From an uncultured Peptococcaceae bacterium (GTDB lineage Bacteria; Bacillota; Peptococcia; Peptococcales; Peptococcaceae), in contig CAKQDL010000033.1 in NCBI GenBank assembly GCA_934229395.1, forward strand, positions 1-21,385: DNA of 21,385 bases, in the 5' to 3' direction. Both the position numbers and the translations under genes were made by a program. Positions 1 through 7,487 of the stretch are shown here, in pieces. The notes below the pieces were generated by a model. The model was not told the origin of the DNA. It was given only the letters and a program-made list of their open reading frames with translations, and ran no database searches. The stretch's first letter is position 1. Each line of letters starts with the position of its first letter.

Positions 1-44
1 CATACCGGGCTTGACCCGGTATGTGCGCCCTTTGTTCCAAAGGG
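1..44. repeat. Palindromic repeat, copy A (cut by window edge)
   Basis: A 9-bp stem (CATACCGGG, positions 1-9, with CCCGGTATG, 15-23) is followed by a second hairpin (CCCTTTG 28-34, CAAAGGG 38-44). The stretch 15-43 matches 3570-3598 at all but one base, and that base is compensated on the other stem arm. It lies just downstream of the leftward SLH gene. The outer stem probably continues left of the window. There is no T-run on the gene strand, so it is not a plain terminator. Confidence 0.7.
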
Positions 45-59
45 GTCTTTAAGGCCGGC

Positions 60-1901
60 TTAGATTATTCCTGCAGCTACCAAATCGGCATAATTAAACA
101 ACAATCCGGCAGCATACTGCACTCTAATGGTGTGTCCATTGTATATGCAATTGTATGTTACACCTTTTTCCATTTTGCTTTTCGGTGTGCCGGTAAGAGT
201 ATATTTGATGTCTTCGCCATCTTCACCGATTAAAGCCGTTCTCCAAATCCAAACCTCTTCGCCTGCCCAGTAAGAAGAAAAATTGTAAATTGATTTTAAT
301 TTATCTGCAGAAATCCACTCTGATTCAAATTCCGTTGCTGCATTATCAGAATCATATTTTTGCGGAACAAAGTTAGTATTAATGGTGCCATCATTATTCA
401 ACAAACCAACAGTGATTAAATCTTCAGGGTTAAAATACCAATCACCGTTTGATTTCTTGAAGCGTATGTTGCTATAAGTTCCTTCTGCATCATCAGAATC
501 AGCAAAAGTTTCTGGCATGTCATATACATACAATAATTCTTTTGACACAATTCCTTGCAAGTAAAAGCCATATACTAAGTTTCCAACTCCGAGAGACCAA
601 TCGTGCATAGAACTGGTCATTATACCAAAGCAAAGATCAGGCTCATTGGCAAGTTGCTGTAATTCATATTCACTAATCCAATCCGCTTCCAATTCTTGTT
701 CTGTCCATGCTTCCTCAAAATTAAACAATCCAAAATACATTTCGGGGTATAGTCCGTCTTTTGGCTCGTAATAATATATGCCATCCTGCATTTCTAAATA
801 TCTTTTTACTACAGTTCCTGCATCTCCAAATGTAAATGCTCTATATCTTAACCATTCCATGTATGTTTCACCAAAAGTGCTTCTAAACCAAGATGCAGAT
901 AAAATGCTTGGATCAAAGCTACTATAATAACTCTGGAAATATGTAGTGTTGCTGAAAAATTCATAGCAATCAGAACGAGTATTCTTATAAGTATTTCCGT
1001 TCCAAGTCCATGTACATAGCTCACTCATATTCTCTGTACATTCTACTTGATAGGTATAAGAAGAACTATTGCCAGAGTAGTAGATGGGATATATGTTATC
1101 ATATGCATATCCTCTTAGCCTTTGGTAACCAGAGTATTCACCATGGGCAGGTTCGGAATAAAGATCATAAACATCAATAACTACATCAGGATCATCAGTA
1201 TTATCGCCAACAACAACATATCGGAAGTCTTCAGACAGATCTGCAACAGCCATTATACTTAAGCCATTAATGTACTGTTCGTCGGTCAGAGCTCCATCCT
1301 TTTTTAACTGCTTAACAAGTGGAACTCCTGCTTTTGTTGGTTGCAATAATGCCCCACAGGATAGCCATACAAGATCTTCACGAAGGAAATTAGAGTTTTG
1401 CGAATATTTACCCTCCGTTAAACCAATGCTGTCCGAAAAAGCAAGCGCATTGCTATAAGAGAAATCACCGTTGCTGTCATTATATCCAAGCGAACGAAGC
1501 AAGAGAGTAATATACTGCTGAGCGTTAATATTTTGATTTCCGCTAAATGTGGTTGCGTTCGTTCCGTTTGTTAAGCCATTTTTATATGCATAAGCAATAT
1601 AGCGATCTGCCCAAAAATCAACATCTGTAAACGGATGTGAATATGCGCAATCTAATGCTTCATCTTCTTTACCGAGCAGACGAATTAACATTACAACCGC
1701 CTGCTGACGAGTAGGAGCCGTAGCCAGGCCATAAGTAGGTTTACCATTTGAATCAGTCCCTGTTCCCTTGAACAATCCAAATTCGTATAAAGCATCGGCC
1801 AATGATACAGCATCATTGCAGGGAGGAGCTGCAAAAGCGGAAGTGCAAAACAATCCAAAAATACAGCTAAAAACCATAACAAACGATATAATCCTTTTCA
1901 T
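60..1901 (-). CDS. Secreted SLH-domain surface protein
   Basis: A 613-residue exported protein. It starts with a classic signal peptide (MKRII, hydrophobic core, AFA cleavage near residue 24). It then has SLH-like segments at about 40-85 (APTRQQAVVMLIRLLG), 87-145 (HPFTDVDFWADRYIAYAYKNGL...INAQQYITLLLRSLGY shape) and a weaker third to about 190. SLH domains normally bind pyruvylated secondary cell-wall polymers, so it is likely held on the envelope. Residues about 220-613 are rich in Tyr, Trp and acidic residues, and I do not recognise them. GGAGGT sits over the last codons of the upstream gene and only 3 nt separate the two genes, which fixes the start and implies translation with it. It is the last gene of the leftward cluster. 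Ligand and role are unknown. Confidence 0.8.
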   Translation of the reverse strand: MKRIISFVMVFSCIFGLFCTSAFAAPPCNDAVSLADALYEFGLFKGTGTDSNGKPTYGLATAPTRQQAVVMLIRLLGKEDEALDCAYSHPFTDVDFWADRYIAYAYKNGLTNGTNATTFSGNQNINAQQYITLLLRSLGYNDSNGDFSYSNALAFSDSIGLTEGKYSQNSNFLREDLVWLSCGALLQPTKAGVPLVKQLKKDGALTDEQYINGLSIMAVADLSEDFRYVVVGDNTDDPDVVIDVYDLYSEPAHGEYSGYQRLRGYAYDNIYPIYYSGNSSSYTYQVECTENMSELCTWTWNGNTYKNTRSDCYEFFSNTTYFQSYYSSFDPSILSASWFRSTFGETYMEWLRYRAFTFGDAGTVVKRYLEMQDGIYYYEPKDGLYPEMYFGLFNFEEAWTEQELEADWISEYELQQLANEPDLCFGIMTSSMHDWSLGVGNLVYGFYLQGIVSKELLYVYDMPETFADSDDAEGTYSNIRFKKSNGDWYFNPEDLITVGLLNNDGTINTNFVPQKYDSDNAATEFESEWISADKLKSIYNFSSYWAGEEVWIWRTALIGEDGEDIKYTLTGTPKSKMEKGVTYNCIYNGHTIRVQYAAGLLFNYADLVAAGII

Positions 1902-1904
1902 TTT

Positions 1905-3455
1905 TCAACCTCCATATCCATAAATAATAAAATGAGACTTCGAATTTTCGATATCCACATATCTTGTGTAAATAATACTATGCTCCAAATCACTACTGGT
2001 TAATGCATTGCCACTTTGATAAGTAGCCTTGTCCTCGTCTGATCCACCCGCTAAAGCAACATCTGCAAGAATAGCTTCCGTTTTTGCAGACACAGCTTCA
2101 GACCAATCGTTTCCATACAATTCGTATTGTATTGCTCCGACAATGGAACTGATAACCCACCACCGATGCATGGTTATTGTTTGATCGGATGTGGCTGTGG
2201 ACGGATAGATATATTCCATGCGGATAATATGTTTTCCGTTTGCTGCTTCAATCGATAATGTTTCACCATTTGGAAGCGAATACTCAAGCGTATCTCCGGA
2301 GAGTTTTGCATCAATTAAGTATCCGTTTCCTTCGGGATCTTCAGCAGCCATTTCATTATATGCGTTGACAAACGCTGACCACAAAATGCCCGTCGATTTA
2401 TCAGAAGTTGCCGGGGCTGATCCGCCATCATCCATATTCATCAACCAGCATTCAGTTTCCTCATCAGAAGAAACCACTTCTCCATCCAGTGTAAGATAAG
2501 TTGTATAAATCGTATTACTATAATCCGGCACATAGTAGCAGCGTGCGGTTACTTCATGCAAAACATCGTGTCCAAATGCATTTTTTGTTTCAAAGGCAGT
2601 TTCGATTAAGTAATAATGAGCCGTATATCCATCGCTGGTTTCATAGTCGCAGATATAGCTTGTAGCCGTATGTGTCCACTTATAGTCGCTGTATTCGACA
2701 CCAAAGAAATCACTTGCACCCTCCCAAAATGCAGTGAAAACATCGCCTGTATAATCTTCAGGGCTTTTTATGTTTTCTTGTTCACTTTGTTGTGTTGAAT
2801 TGCTTTGGGTGGAACTTCCAGCGGTGTCCGGTTTTGGTATTGCGATAATAGCAATTAAAAGAACAACGAAAATCGCAATCGGAACAAGATATCCACTTCG
2901 TTTTTTAGGCTTTGCGGGATTTGACAATGTTGGAGATTGTGTTTTTACCTGTTTTCCAGAATAGCTTTCGTAATAGGTCGTATGGGCATTGCTTTGTGGC
3001 GGCGCACTACATATATCTTCAAGCGCACGATAGATACGCTCTGCCTCTGGCTCAGTCTTTTTTGTAAACAAAACCGTGTTGTGGTCGAAAATAAACTGCT
3101 GTCGGGTCACTTTCCCTGTAATTCCATCTGTCGCTGTGATAATTGACAGATAACCACTTTTCAGTGCTGTAGCACGAACAGAGTTGACATCTATTATTTC
3201 TGTATAGGGAATTGTCTTATCAAATCGAAATAGTTTCATTCCCTTGCTGCGAAATATACGGACACCATCAGGAGTTAGCTCAATTTCATTGCCGCTCTCA
3301 ATGTCCTTATAGTGAAGTCCCCAATACTTAGCATAATTATCTTGCTGCGGAGGATAATTTCCTTCATCAGTAGGGGTAACACATTTTGCGCCGCATTTCT
3401 GACAGAATTGCATTGCATCATCCATTGGATTTCCGCATTTTACGCAGTATTTCAT
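1905..3455 (-). CDS. Zinc-ribbon / PH-like / single-TM protein, paralog 1
   Basis: 516 residues. A Cys4 zinc ribbon is at 1-22 (C4, C7, C18, C21; CVKCG and CQKCG). A beta-rich segment at about 45-145 resembles bacterial PH-like domains. One transmembrane helix lies near 188-206, followed by a long acidic outer domain to the C terminus. The likely topology is inside N terminus, outside C terminus. Residues 1-185 align without gaps to the gene at 4035-5444 and are nearly identical in places, while the parts after the membrane helix are unrelated apart from a short NAFG-containing stretch. This looks like a constant inner module joined to a variable outer one. The start follows AAAAGGGGATAGGG. 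Function is unknown; sensing or anchoring at the envelope is inference. Confidence 0.75.
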   Translation of the reverse strand: MKYCVKCGNPMDDAMQFCQKCGAKCVTPTDEGNYPPQQDNYAKYWGLHYKDIESGNEIELTPDGVRIFRSKGMKLFRFDKTIPYTEIIDVNSVRATALKSGYLSIITATDGITGKVTRQQFIFDHNTVLFTKKTEPEAERIYRALEDICSAPPQSNAHTTYYESYSGKQVKTQSPTLSNPAKPKKRSGYLVPIAIFVVLLIAIIAIPKPDTAGSSTQSNSTQQSEQENIKSPEDYTGDVFTAFWEGASDFFGVEYSDYKWTHTATSYICDYETSDGYTAHYYLIETAFETKNAFGHDVLHEVTARCYYVPDYSNTIYTTYLTLDGEVVSSDEETECWLMNMDDGGSAPATSDKSTGILWSAFVNAYNEMAAEDPEGNGYLIDAKLSGDTLEYSLPNGETLSIEAANGKHIIRMEYIYPSTATSDQTITMHRWWVISSIVGAIQYELYGNDWSEAVSAKTEAILADVALAGGSDEDKATYQSGNALTSSDLEHSIIYTRYVDIENSKSHFIIYGYGG

Positions 3456-3523
3456 TCCCTATCCCCTTTTACTTATTTGTATAAAGATTCGAGTTCTTTA
3501 TAATAATCCTCTATAATCTGATC
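2900..3523. repeat. Direct repeat copy 1 (gene-tail + zinc-ribbon/PH module)
   Basis: This stretch repeats at about 4889-5513, offset 1989-1990 bp. It spans the last 16 codons of a gene like the one at 5463-6476, a 17-18 nt spacer, and the first ~185 codons of the zinc-ribbon protein. Parts are base-for-base identical, for example 3024-3090 against 5014-5080. The left border is approximate, where the proteins diverge after the membrane segment. It points to tandem duplication, with later divergence or gene conversion. Confidence 0.85.
3473..3523 (-). pseudogene. Orphan C-terminal tail of a 337-aa-type gene
   Basis: Read leftwards this encodes DQIIEDYYKELESLYK and a TAA stop, identical at protein level to the last 16 residues of the protein at 5463-6476. 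No matching gene body precedes it: sequence similarity stops at 3523 and a palindromic repeat (3551-3599) begins 28 bp further on. In both places the tail lies directly before a zinc-ribbon/PH gene. It is therefore the left-over end of a duplicated unit whose body was deleted or replaced. Confidence 0.85.
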
Positions 3524-3550
3524 AATCGTCCGGGATGCCTGCCTCGCAGA

Positions 3551-3599
3551 GCGCACATACAGGGATTGCCCCTGTATGTGCGCCCTTTGTTCCAAAGGA
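3551..3599. repeat. Palindromic repeat, copy B (14-bp perfect stem)
   Basis: GCGCACATACAGGG (3551-3564) pairs perfectly with CCCTGTATGTGCGC (3570-3583) around a 5-nt loop. A second small hairpin follows (CCTTTG 84-89, CAAAGG 93-98 of the 3500s). It is the same element as 1-44. The stem base pair C:G in copy A is A:T here, so pairing is kept although the sequence changed. It sits at the breakpoint between the end of the split paralog and the orphan gene tail. Confidence 0.8.
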
Positions 3600-3647
3600 A
3601 TTGTTCTGCTACCAAAGGAGCATCTTCATCGTCAAAAGATCGCTCGT

Positions 3648-4034
3648 TTACCAATACCTTTTAGGTGAATAATTGATGCGCTCTGCGTAGTCATTTTGCT
3701 CAACAAGTTCACCGATCCAATAAAGATACGCAACCCAAAGATTGGTTATCTCGTTTCCTTTTCCAAGTTGGAATGGGTACACCATTGCCTCATATGAATC
3801 TGTGCCAACCTGCCCTGCAAGCTTGTAACACCAATCTGTGCTTTCATCTGAATCATATTCTGTTGCATCGTGAAGGTTGCCCTGCAAGGTTACATACTGT
3901 GGAAGAATGTAGGCAACGATAAATTCGTTCATATCTTCAGTGGAAATATATGCAGGAGTGTTTTCCGGCTCTATCGTACTTTTATTTTCTGGCTCATTAT
4001 GGGGAACGGGAACCTCAGTTTCTGTAGTTGTATT
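3648..4034 (-). pseudogene. In-frame continuation of paralog 2 beyond a TGA
   Basis: Directly after the TGA at 4035-4037 the same frame stays open for about 128 codons to a TAA at 3648. The first part is a Glu/Pro/Thr-rich linker (NTTTETEVPVPHNEPENK), then a folded-looking domain (MNEFIVAYILPQYVTLQG ... INYSPKRYW). An internal ATG at 3932 has no good ribosome-binding site before it. The simplest reading is one gene of about 598 residues interrupted by a nonsense codon. Stop-codon readthrough is the alternative. I see no selenocysteine signal that I could verify. Confidence 0.7.
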
Positions 4035-5444
4035 TCAAGCAGTAGCTTTCTGCGTTGCATCATATAATTGCTGGATCAACTCATCTACCGCTACATATCC
4101 ATTGTTCACTACGACCTCATCATTAACTATTGCCAAGACTATCTCGTCTGTCAGTCGTGAGTAAACAAAAGTAAATGTAGTTCGTGTTTTGGCACCGAAT
4201 GCATTTTCAGAATCGACATACGAGGAAACCGAAATATAAAATAGATTTTTACCGTATTCCCAGTCATACCACGGGAAGTCTGCTGTTTTTGGAGAGGTGA
4301 GCAACGATTTCATAGTCAATTCTGCATCCGTTTTGTAGTTTATTTCTTCATCGGAAGTCAATGGAAGATACCATTCTTCAAAATATTCCATATCGTAGGT
4401 AACCTGTAGAAATCCAAAAGTATCGCCATCAATTAGATTGATCCAAAAATCATCCACCTTTGCAGAGGGGCAACGATACCGCAATGCAATATCGGTGTCG
4501 GCAGCTACGGTGCAGGACGATTCCTCATTGATCCCAAACTGAGTCAAAACTTCGTCTTTGCTTTCATAGGGGTAGTCGCTATAAGAAGTAAATCGAACGA
4601 CTTGGTCATTAACCAAAACAAAGGATACCTCACCTAAAATACTGTCATTGCCGTACTCGTAATATACGCAAGGAATATCAAACGCTCCTTGGCAAGTGCT
4701 TTGGCTGATTTCATCCGGCTCACCTAGCAGAGCAATAAGCTCATTCCCAGATATATTGCCGTACTTCTCAACATCAATGATAACAGAAGTTGATGCCTCT
4801 GGCTCTTCGGAATGATTGCCGTTTCCGCTTATTGCAACTATCGTGACCATTATAAAAACGGCAAGAATAGTTATAAGGTACTCGGTCTTCTTTCTGGGCT
4901 TCACCGGATTTTTAAGGCTTGGCGATGAGACAACTTCTTGCTTCCCAGTACTACTTTCATAGTAAGTAGTGTGGATCGTAGACGCTGGTGGTGCGCTGCA
5001 TATATCCTCAATCGCACGATAGATACGCTCTGCCTCTGGCTCAGTCTTTTTTGTAAACAAAACCGTGTTGTGGTCGAAAAGAAGCTGTTGATGGCTTGCC
5101 TTCCCTGTAATACCTTCCGTCGCTGTGATAATCGAAAGATAGCCACTTTTCATTATCGAAGCCCGCTCTGAATTGACTTTAATAATTTCAGAATAGGGGA
5201 TTGTTTTATCAAAGCGAAATTGTTTCATTCCCTTGTTGTGGAATATATGGACACCATTGGGCGTTAGTTCGATTTCGTTTCTGCTTTCTGGATCTTTGTA
5301 GTGAAGTCCCCAATACTCCGCATAATTATCTTGCTGCGGAAGATAATTTGCTTCATCAATAGGGATAACACATTTTGCGCCGCATTTCTGGCAGAATTGC
5401 ATTGCATCATCCATTGGATTTCCGCATTTTACGCAGTATTTCAT
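4035..5444 (-). CDS. Zinc-ribbon / PH-like / single-TM protein, paralog 2 (probably cut short)
   Basis: 469 residues to the TGA. The zinc ribbon at 1-22 (C4, C7, C18, C21), the PH-like segment at about 45-145 and the membrane helix near 189-206 match paralog 1 closely. The outer part (about 215-469) differs: it has ISGNELIALLGEPDEI, a fold seen in small lipoprotein-like repeats, then an ENAFG stretch shared with paralog 1. The stop falls in a low-complexity linker (ATQKATA, then NTTTETE in frame), and the frame continues to 3648, so the product is likely missing a C-terminal domain. The start follows AAAAGGGG. It lies 18 nt downstream of the three-TM zinc-ribbon gene in the same operon. Function is unknown. 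Confidence 0.75.
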   Translation of the reverse strand: MKYCVKCGNPMDDAMQFCQKCGAKCVIPIDEANYLPQQDNYAEYWGLHYKDPESRNEIELTPNGVHIFHNKGMKQFRFDKTIPYSEIIKVNSERASIMKSGYLSIITATEGITGKASHQQLLFDHNTVLFTKKTEPEAERIYRAIEDICSAPPASTIHTTYYESSTGKQEVVSSPSLKNPVKPRKKTEYLITILAVFIMVTIVAISGNGNHSEEPEASTSVIIDVEKYGNISGNELIALLGEPDEISQSTCQGAFDIPCVYYEYGNDSILGEVSFVLVNDQVVRFTSYSDYPYESKDEVLTQFGINEESSCTVAADTDIALRYRCPSAKVDDFWINLIDGDTFGFLQVTYDMEYFEEWYLPLTSDEEINYKTDAELTMKSLLTSPKTADFPWYDWEYGKNLFYISVSSYVDSENAFGAKTRTTFTFVYSRLTDEIVLAIVNDEVVVNNGYVAVDELIQQLYDATQKATA

Positions 5445-5513
5445 TTCTTATTCCCCTTTTGCTTATTTGTATAGAGATTCGAGTTCTTTATAATAATCCT
5501 CTATAATCTGATC
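4889..5513. repeat. Direct repeat copy 2
   Basis: Partner of 2900-3523. This copy is in its full context: the shared gene tail belongs to the intact 337-residue gene, which suggests it is the parental arrangement. The two copies are in direct orientation, so homologous recombination between them could delete about 2 kb and fuse paralog 2's inner module to paralog 1's outer domain. Confidence 0.85.
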
Positions 5514-6476
5514 ATAGGAATCGTCATAATGTTCAACCAGCGGCTGCGCTCCCGTGTCAGAGAAAATCTCAAAATGAAACCAGTTTACGGTGTCATCTTG
5601 ATATTTCATAAATGCTCTTGCCTCGCCGGTATATGTAGAGCCGTTGACTTTACAGGTGAAATAAAAGGTGTAGTGGCAATCATACCAATCATTGTCCTCG
5701 CCAAATCTGAACTTGCTGCTAGTAACATTCAGCGAAGTTAAACCATCAACAGATTTTGCATAATCCATAAGGGATTGACTGACAGCGGGGGTTTGTTCTT
5801 CATACCAATTCTGAACATCGGTCAGGGTAGTAGCTGTGTTTGCATTATTATCCTGCGGAGTCTCGTCGTTTTGCTTGTTATCAATGGCTGGCTGTGAGGT
5901 ATACTGCTCTTCACTATCTTGCGAAACCGTGATGGCTACACCGATACAGAAAACCGCAAAGGCTGCAACGACACAATACTGTACAAATATTTTCTTTTTC
6001 AGTCCAGACTGTCGATTCAGAATATATGGATTGCCTTTTGGTGACTTGGCAAGGACAAAAAACATCGCCGCAAGAACAGCAAAGAATCCTCCCATACTAA
6101 CAGCTATACCAACCTCCCCGGCTATGGCTCCGATAAGCACAATTTGTCCAGCAAACACGAGGCACACAATCATCAAAATCTCCATGCCTTTTCGCAGAGA
6201 AGTCAGATTATTTTCTTTTGCATTGTTATTCGCAGGAGCAGTTTTCGCTTGATTCGTTGGAGTCCGTACACAACGCTGAACTTGTTGCAGGGCTTTTAGA
6301 AGTAGCGTTTTCACTTGATTCGTTGGAGTCTGTACTCGTTTCAGCTCGGCTTCCTGTGCAACTGGATCTGGGGCTTTCGGTGTCGGGTCAGTATCATTGA
6401 TTGCTCTTGTTCCACACTTCTGGCAAAACAGCATATCATCTTCCATTGGATGCCCACATTTATAACAATATTTCAT
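5463..6476 (-). CDS. Zinc-ribbon membrane protein with three TM helices
   Basis: 337 residues. An N-terminal Cys4 zinc ribbon (CYKCG, CQKCG; residues 4-22) is followed by a Gln/Thr/Pro-rich linker holding an internal repeat (TPTNQVKT / TPTNQAKT, 22 residues apart; DNA copies 6241-6270 and 6307-6336). Three hydrophobic segments follow at about 98-118, 122-148 and 170-190, then an outer domain (about 205-337) with an aromatic-rich core (DWYDCHYTFYFTCKVNG). The start is clear: AAGGAGG lies 7 nt before the ATG. It is second in the frame-intact part of the leftward cluster, between the XRE gene and paralog 2. It resembles the zinc-ribbon membrane proteins common in gut Firmicutes; no biochemical role is known to me. 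Confidence 0.75.
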   Translation of the reverse strand: MKYCYKCGHPMEDDMLFCQKCGTRAINDTDPTPKAPDPVAQEAELKRVQTPTNQVKTLLLKALQQVQRCVRTPTNQAKTAPANNNAKENNLTSLRKGMEILMIVCLVFAGQIVLIGAIAGEVGIAVSMGGFFAVLAAMFFVLAKSPKGNPYILNRQSGLKKKIFVQYCVVAAFAVFCIGVAITVSQDSEEQYTSQPAIDNKQNDETPQDNNANTATTLTDVQNWYEEQTPAVSQSLMDYAKSVDGLTSLNVTSSKFRFGEDNDWYDCHYTFYFTCKVNGSTYTGEARAFMKYQDDTVNWFHFEIFSDTGAQPLVEHYDDSYDQIIEDYYKELESLYK

Positions 6477-6494
6477 TTCAATTCCTCCTTATCT

Positions 6495-6761
6495 CTAAGC
6501 TTTAAACTTATAGCCGCATTTCATGCAAGTAACCATGACTTCGTCGGAGCCGATATTTCCTGCCACCAGCCCAGCGGGCCAAAAATGGCAGCACCGACAA
6601 CGCCTTTTCCGACACCATATCCCTTTTTGTTGCCGGACAATGAAGTTGATCCACAGCGAGGGCATTTCATCATCTCATCGTACTGTTTACGCTGAAGCCG
6701 GAGCTGTTGGCGCTGCTGTTCTGTTTGCTTTCGGGCTTCCTCTAATTCCTGCTGCTCATTT
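6495..6761 (-). pseudogene. Frameshifted C-terminal part of the XRE/zinc-ribbon regulator
   Basis: After the short stop of the XRE ORF, the -1 shifted frame reads NEQQELEEARKQTEQQRQQL, a charged coiled coil, then MMKCPRCGSTSLSGNKKG and a Gly-rich hydrophobic stretch ending GPLG. A second shift near 6562-6577 leads to VAGNIGSDEVMVTCMKCGYK and a TAG at 6495. Restoring one base at each place gives one protein of about 232 residues ending in a Cys4 ribbon (CPRCG ... CMKCG), a family form I recognise from other Firmicutes. One shift is in an A-run (6759-6761). These could be real decay or assembly errors. Confidence 0.75.
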
Positions 6762-7191
6762 GCAGATTGGCTTTGTAGTAAGCCAGATCCATATCTGCTT
6801 TTGTGAGTTCCCCAGTTTCCGGCTTGTCCGCCACAAAAGAGGTAAAAGGGTTTCCGCAGTAGCCGCAGAATGCACTATCTGACCGATTTTCCTTTCCACA
6901 CTTCGTACAGAACATAACATCCAATTTCACCACTGCTGGAGCAGTATCAACAACCTCTGCATCTATCGTTGTTGCCCCCTGATCGGCAACAGATAAATCA
7001 TCTTTCAATAATTGATCGATAGACACCTCAAATATCTCGCTTATAAGGATGAGTTTACTCGGCTCTGGCAAGGTTTGTTGTGCTTCCCATTTTGAAACCG
7101 ATTGCCGGGATACATCGAGCATTTCTGCGAGCTGTTCTTGTGACATACCCTTTTGCCGTCTCAGCAACAATAATTTCTCTGAAAAGGTCAT
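6742..7191 (-). CDS. XRE-family HTH regulator with zinc ribbon (truncated by frameshift)
   Basis: 149 residues. The N terminus (about 3-60) is a typical XRE/Cro-CI helix-turn-helix: SEKLLLLRRQKGMSQEQLAE, then MLDVSRQSVSKWE. A zinc ribbon at about 93-110 (CTKCGKEN ... CGYCGNPF) matches the ribbons of the downstream membrane proteins. The ORF ends abruptly with MSSRN, and downstream frames encode the rest of the family's C terminus, so the protein is probably truncated by a lost A near 6760. The start follows AGGAAGACAT. As the regulator-like first gene of the cluster it may control it; that is inference. Confidence 0.8.
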   Translation of the reverse strand: MTFSEKLLLLRRQKGMSQEQLAEMLDVSRQSVSKWEAQQTLPEPSKLILISEIFEVSIDQLLKDDLSVADQGATTIDAEVVDTAPAVVKLDVMFCTKCGKENRSDSAFCGYCGNPFTSFVADKPETGELTKADMDLAYYKANLQMSSRN

Positions 7192-7215
7192 ATGTCTTCC
7201 TCACTTCGACAAGCT

Positions 7216-7235
7216 GCGCCCTTGTTACCAAGGGC
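7216..7235. repeat. Short hairpin resembling the palindromic repeat (copy C?)
   Basis: GCCCTTG (7218-7224) pairs with CAAGGGC (7229-7235) around TTAC. The context TGCGCCCTT-GTT-CCAA-GGG resembles the second hairpin of copies A and B, again with a shorter but still paired stem. It lies between the lipoprotein remnant and the XRE gene. It lacks the large first stem, so membership in the family is uncertain. Confidence 0.35.
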
Positions 7236-7278
7236 TTTATTCTTATCACTCGTTGTCAGCGCTTTTTTTGTTGCTCAA

Positions 7279-7462
7279 TCAAGATTCAATGGCGTTTTTT
7301 TCAGATGTGTTTTTCATTTTTGCGAATGCGACAAAACAGAAAATCATTTCAAGCAATACAAAAATTGCATATATGGACATTACCAATTCATGTTCGCAAC
7401 CACAAGCTGTCAAAGACAATAGCATTGTTGTTGCCAATACTAACGATAATATTTTTTTTCAT
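7279..7462 (-). pseudogene. Small lipoprotein, frame broken at an A8 run
   Basis: GAGGAGAACTTGAA precedes an ATG at 7462. Read as is, the frame stops after 24 codons. Skipping one A of the eight-A run right after the ATG gives MKKILSLVLATTMLLSLTAC followed by GCEHELVMS, a second hydrophobic segment (IYAIFVLLEMIFCFVAFA) and a stop at 7279. LSLTAC is a good lipobox, so this is a roughly 60-residue lipoprotein with a membrane helix. The length of 184 nt is three times 61 plus one, consistent with a single inserted base. Polymerase slippage on A8 could make some product. It is the first leftward ORF after the candidate invertible promoter. Confidence 0.65.
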
Positions 7463-7487
7463 TTCAAGTTCTCCTCAATAAAAGCAT

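Noticed and set aside
3523..3583. A frame giving CALCEAGIPDD and a similar CALCSKG frame at 21
   Set aside because: These come from translating the palindromic repeat; they have no ribosome-binding site and no body, so they are not genes.
4035..4037. TGA as selenocysteine
   Set aside because: The stop lies in a low-complexity linker with no redox motif, and I could not see a convincing SECIS hairpin just after it.
6241..6336. Two 30-bp repeats 66 bp apart as a possible CRISPR or operator
   Set aside because: They are in-frame within a coding linker (TPTNQ-x-KT) and simply reflect a 22-residue internal duplication.
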